The notes below the pieces were generated by a model. That model saw only the letters and a list, made by a program, of their open reading frames with translations, was not told the origin of the DNA and did no database searches. A DNA stretch of 64,000 nucleotides from Pseudomonadota bacterium (lineage in GTDB: Bacteria > Pseudomonadota > Gammaproteobacteria > Burkholderiales > Burkholderiaceae_C): positions 68,564 through 132,563 of the forward strand of contig JAEZWW010000042.1 of the NCBI GenBank assembly GCA_023442945.1, written 5' to 3'. The position numbers were made by a program, and so were the translations under genes. Within the stretch, counting starts at the first letter, position 1. Each line of letters opens with the position of its first letter. Below are positions 62,435 to 64,000 of the stretch, in pieces.

Positions 62435-62443
62435 GGCCCTGCC

Positions 62444-63952
62444 TCAGCGCACGAAGTGCGGAGGGATCTGCGCGTCGACGTTGACCCACACGCTTTTCAC
62501 CTGCGTGTACTCGCGCATCGCATCAAAACCCATCTCGCGGCCATAACCGCTTTGGCCCACACCACCGAAGGGCGAGCCGGGGTTCACGCGCTTGTAGCTG
62601 TTGATCCAGACCATGCCGGCGTGCAGGTCGCGTGCCACCTTGTGGGCGCGCTGCAGGTTGTTGGTCCACAGGCCGCTGCCCAGACCGTAGTCGGTGCCGT
62701 TGGCGATCTGCAGCGCTTCTTCGTCGTCCTTGAAGGTCAGCACGGTGACGAAGGGGCCGAAGACCTCTTCCTGCGCCACGCGGTCGCGGAAGTTCTGGGC
62801 GTGCACCACGGTCGGTTGCACGTAGCAGCCTTTGGCCAGGTCGCCGCCAGGGCCGGCGCCGCCAGCCAGCACTTTGCCGCCTTCGCCCTTGGCCACTTCC
62901 ACGTAGCTCAGCACGCGGTCGCGGTGGTCGGCGCTGGTCAGCGGGCCCATTTCGGTGGCGTCGTCCAGCGGGTTGCCCAGTTTGATGGAGCGGGCCAGCG
63001 GCAGGAATTTGTCGAGGAACTGATCAGCGATCTTCTCGTGCAGCATCAGGCGCGAACCGGCGATGCAGGCCTGCCCCTGGTTGTGAAAGATGGCCCAGGC
63101 GCTGCCGTTGACGGCGGCGTCGATGTTGGCGTCTTCGAACACGATGTTCGGGCCCTTGCCGCCCAGCTCCAGCTGGATCTTCTTCAGGTTACCGGCGCTG
63201 GCCTGCACGATGCGGCGGCCGGTGGCGGTGCTGCCGGTGAAGGCGATCTTGGCGATGTCCGGGTGCTCGGCGATGTACTGGCCGGCCACGCTGCCCAGGC
63301 CGGGCACCATGTTTACCACGCCTTCGGGGATGCCGGCTTCGGCCATCAGCTCGGCGATCTTGAGCGAGGACAGCGGCGTGATCTCCGCCGGCTTCATCAC
63401 GATGCAGTTGCCGGCGGCCAGGGCTGGCGCCATCTTCCAGCTGGTGAACATCAGCGGGAAGTTCCAGGGCACGACCTGGCCGACGATGCCGACAGGCTCG
63501 CGCAGGGTGTAGTTCAGAAAGCCGGCTTCGACAGGAATGGTTTCACCCTGGAACTTGTCGGCCATGCCGCCGAAGTAGCGGAAGCACGCGGCGGTGCGCG
63601 GCACATCCAGGCGGCGCGAATCGCGCACGGGGTGGCCGGTGTCCAGCGATTCCAGGCGAGCCAGCTCTTCGGTGTTCGCCTCAATCAGGTCGGCCAGGCG
63701 CAGCAGGATGCGGCCACGGTCGGCAGCGGCCATGCGGCTCCAGGAGGGGAAGGCGCGCTTGGCGGCGGCCACGGCCTTGTCCACGTCGGCTTTGCCGGCC
63801 AGGGCGACGTCGGTGATGACGCTGTTGTCGTGCGGGTTGAGGGTGGCCAGCGTTTCGCCGGATTCGGCGTCGACAAAGCGACCGTTGATGAAGAGCTGGT
63901 TGCGGATGGGCGTGTTCAGGCCCACCGCGGCCTGGAGGTCCGCGAGATTCAT
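62444..63952 (-). CDS. NAD(P)-dependent aldehyde dehydrogenase
   Basis: The 502-residue enzyme starts MNLADLQAAVGLNTPI at ATG 63952 after GAGG. It has PWNFPLMF (Asn164), the cofactor loop AFTGSTATGRRI, the general base Glu262 (LELGGKGP) and the catalytic Cys296 (NQGQACIAGSR). It resembles betaine-aldehyde or phenylacetaldehyde-type dehydrogenases. It is the first gene in the window of the minus-strand catabolic cluster, 9 bp upstream of the second tctC gene, so it probably oxidises an aldehyde intermediate of the imported substrate. Confidence 0.94.
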   Translation of the reverse strand: MNLADLQAAVGLNTPIRNQLFINGRFVDAESGETLATLNPHDNSVITDVALAGKADVDKAVAAAKRAFPSWSRMAAADRGRILLRLADLIEANTEELARLESLDTGHPVRDSRRLDVPRTAACFRYFGGMADKFQGETIPVEAGFLNYTLREPVGIVGQVVPWNFPLMFTSWKMAPALAAGNCIVMKPAEITPLSSLKIAELMAEAGIPEGVVNMVPGLGSVAGQYIAEHPDIAKIAFTGSTATGRRIVQASAGNLKKIQLELGGKGPNIVFEDANIDAAVNGSAWAIFHNQGQACIAGSRLMLHEKIADQFLDKFLPLARSIKLGNPLDDATEMGPLTSADHRDRVLSYVEVAKGEGGKVLAGGAGPGGDLAKGCYVQPTVVHAQNFRDRVAQEEVFGPFVTVLTFKDDEEALQIANGTDYGLGSGLWTNNLQRAHKVARDLHAGMVWINSYKRVNPGSPFGGVGQSGYGREMGFDAMREYTQVKSVWVNVDAQIPPHFVR

Positions 63953-64000
63953 GGTCAATCCTCAAGAAAAAGGGGAGCGGTGCCCCACACGGCGCACCGG

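Overview
The window is high-GC chromosomal DNA of a betaproteobacterium, most probably a member of Burkholderiales family Comamonadaceae. This rests on gene content and order (lolB-ispE-tRNA-Gln-prs-rplY-pth; hrcA/nadK/recN; mutM-dynamin-mutY/rapZ), the strong G/C third-position bias, and short dispersed repeats of a kind I associate with that family. The genus cannot be named from sequence alone. I see no phage, plasmid backbone, transposase or CRISPR array.

Layout. 1-2.8 kb: 3' part of a secreted nuclease with a C-terminal IPTL-type sorting tail. 2.8-6.6 kb: a peptide-type ABC transporter operon (two ATPases, two permeases) without a binding protein. 6.7-24.1 kb: housekeeping genes, namely ferredoxin, pth, rplY, prs, tRNA-Gln, ispE, lolB, a TPR protein, mutM, a dynamin-like GTPase, mutY, rapZ, recN, nadK, hrcA, tRNA-CAU, a DUF2939 protein, tRNA-Arg, riboflavin synthase and an EamA exporter. 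24.3-32.5 kb: phosphomannomutase/phosphoglucomutase, waaA, a sirtuin, a split chromate-type transporter, an ArsC-like protein and a group of small stress-type genes.

32.6-40.2 kb: a DUF1343 (NamZ-type) protein and a DOMON-like protein, then a run of five + strand genes that looks like a phosphate-economy locus. It holds an OlsB-like ornithine lipid acyltransferase, a PlcP-like metallophosphoesterase, an Agt-like glycosyltransferase, polyphosphate kinase and SixA. A candidate 11-bp-periodic Pho-box array lies upstream and an intrinsic terminator downstream. 40.3-52.9 kb: two CHRD lipoproteins, a YgiQ radical SAM protein, a DODA-type dioxygenase, a LysR regulator divergent from two GSTs, a DUF924 protein, an RNB ribonuclease, a CSD-DUF1294 protein, a CaiB-type protein and a divergent SDR. 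53.1-64 kb: one long minus-strand catabolic and uptake cluster with a Liv-type ABC transporter, two TctC/Bug binding proteins, a sulfatase-family hydrolase, a maleylacetate-reductase-type alcohol dehydrogenase and an aldehyde dehydrogenase.

The most unusual signal is a dispersed repeat of about 45-70 bp, here called repeat A, with 14 copies in 64 kb. Most copies are intergenic, but four lie in frame inside genes. In lolB and in one tctC gene the conserved core of the repeat, read in the same frame, spells the signal-peptide end and a lipobox (V/L-A-G-C-A). In waaA and ygiQ it forms extra internal segments. A separate GC-rich repeat forms an extra linker in the phosphomannomutase gene. This looks like repeat-derived protein sequence, comparable in principle to Rickettsia palindromic elements.
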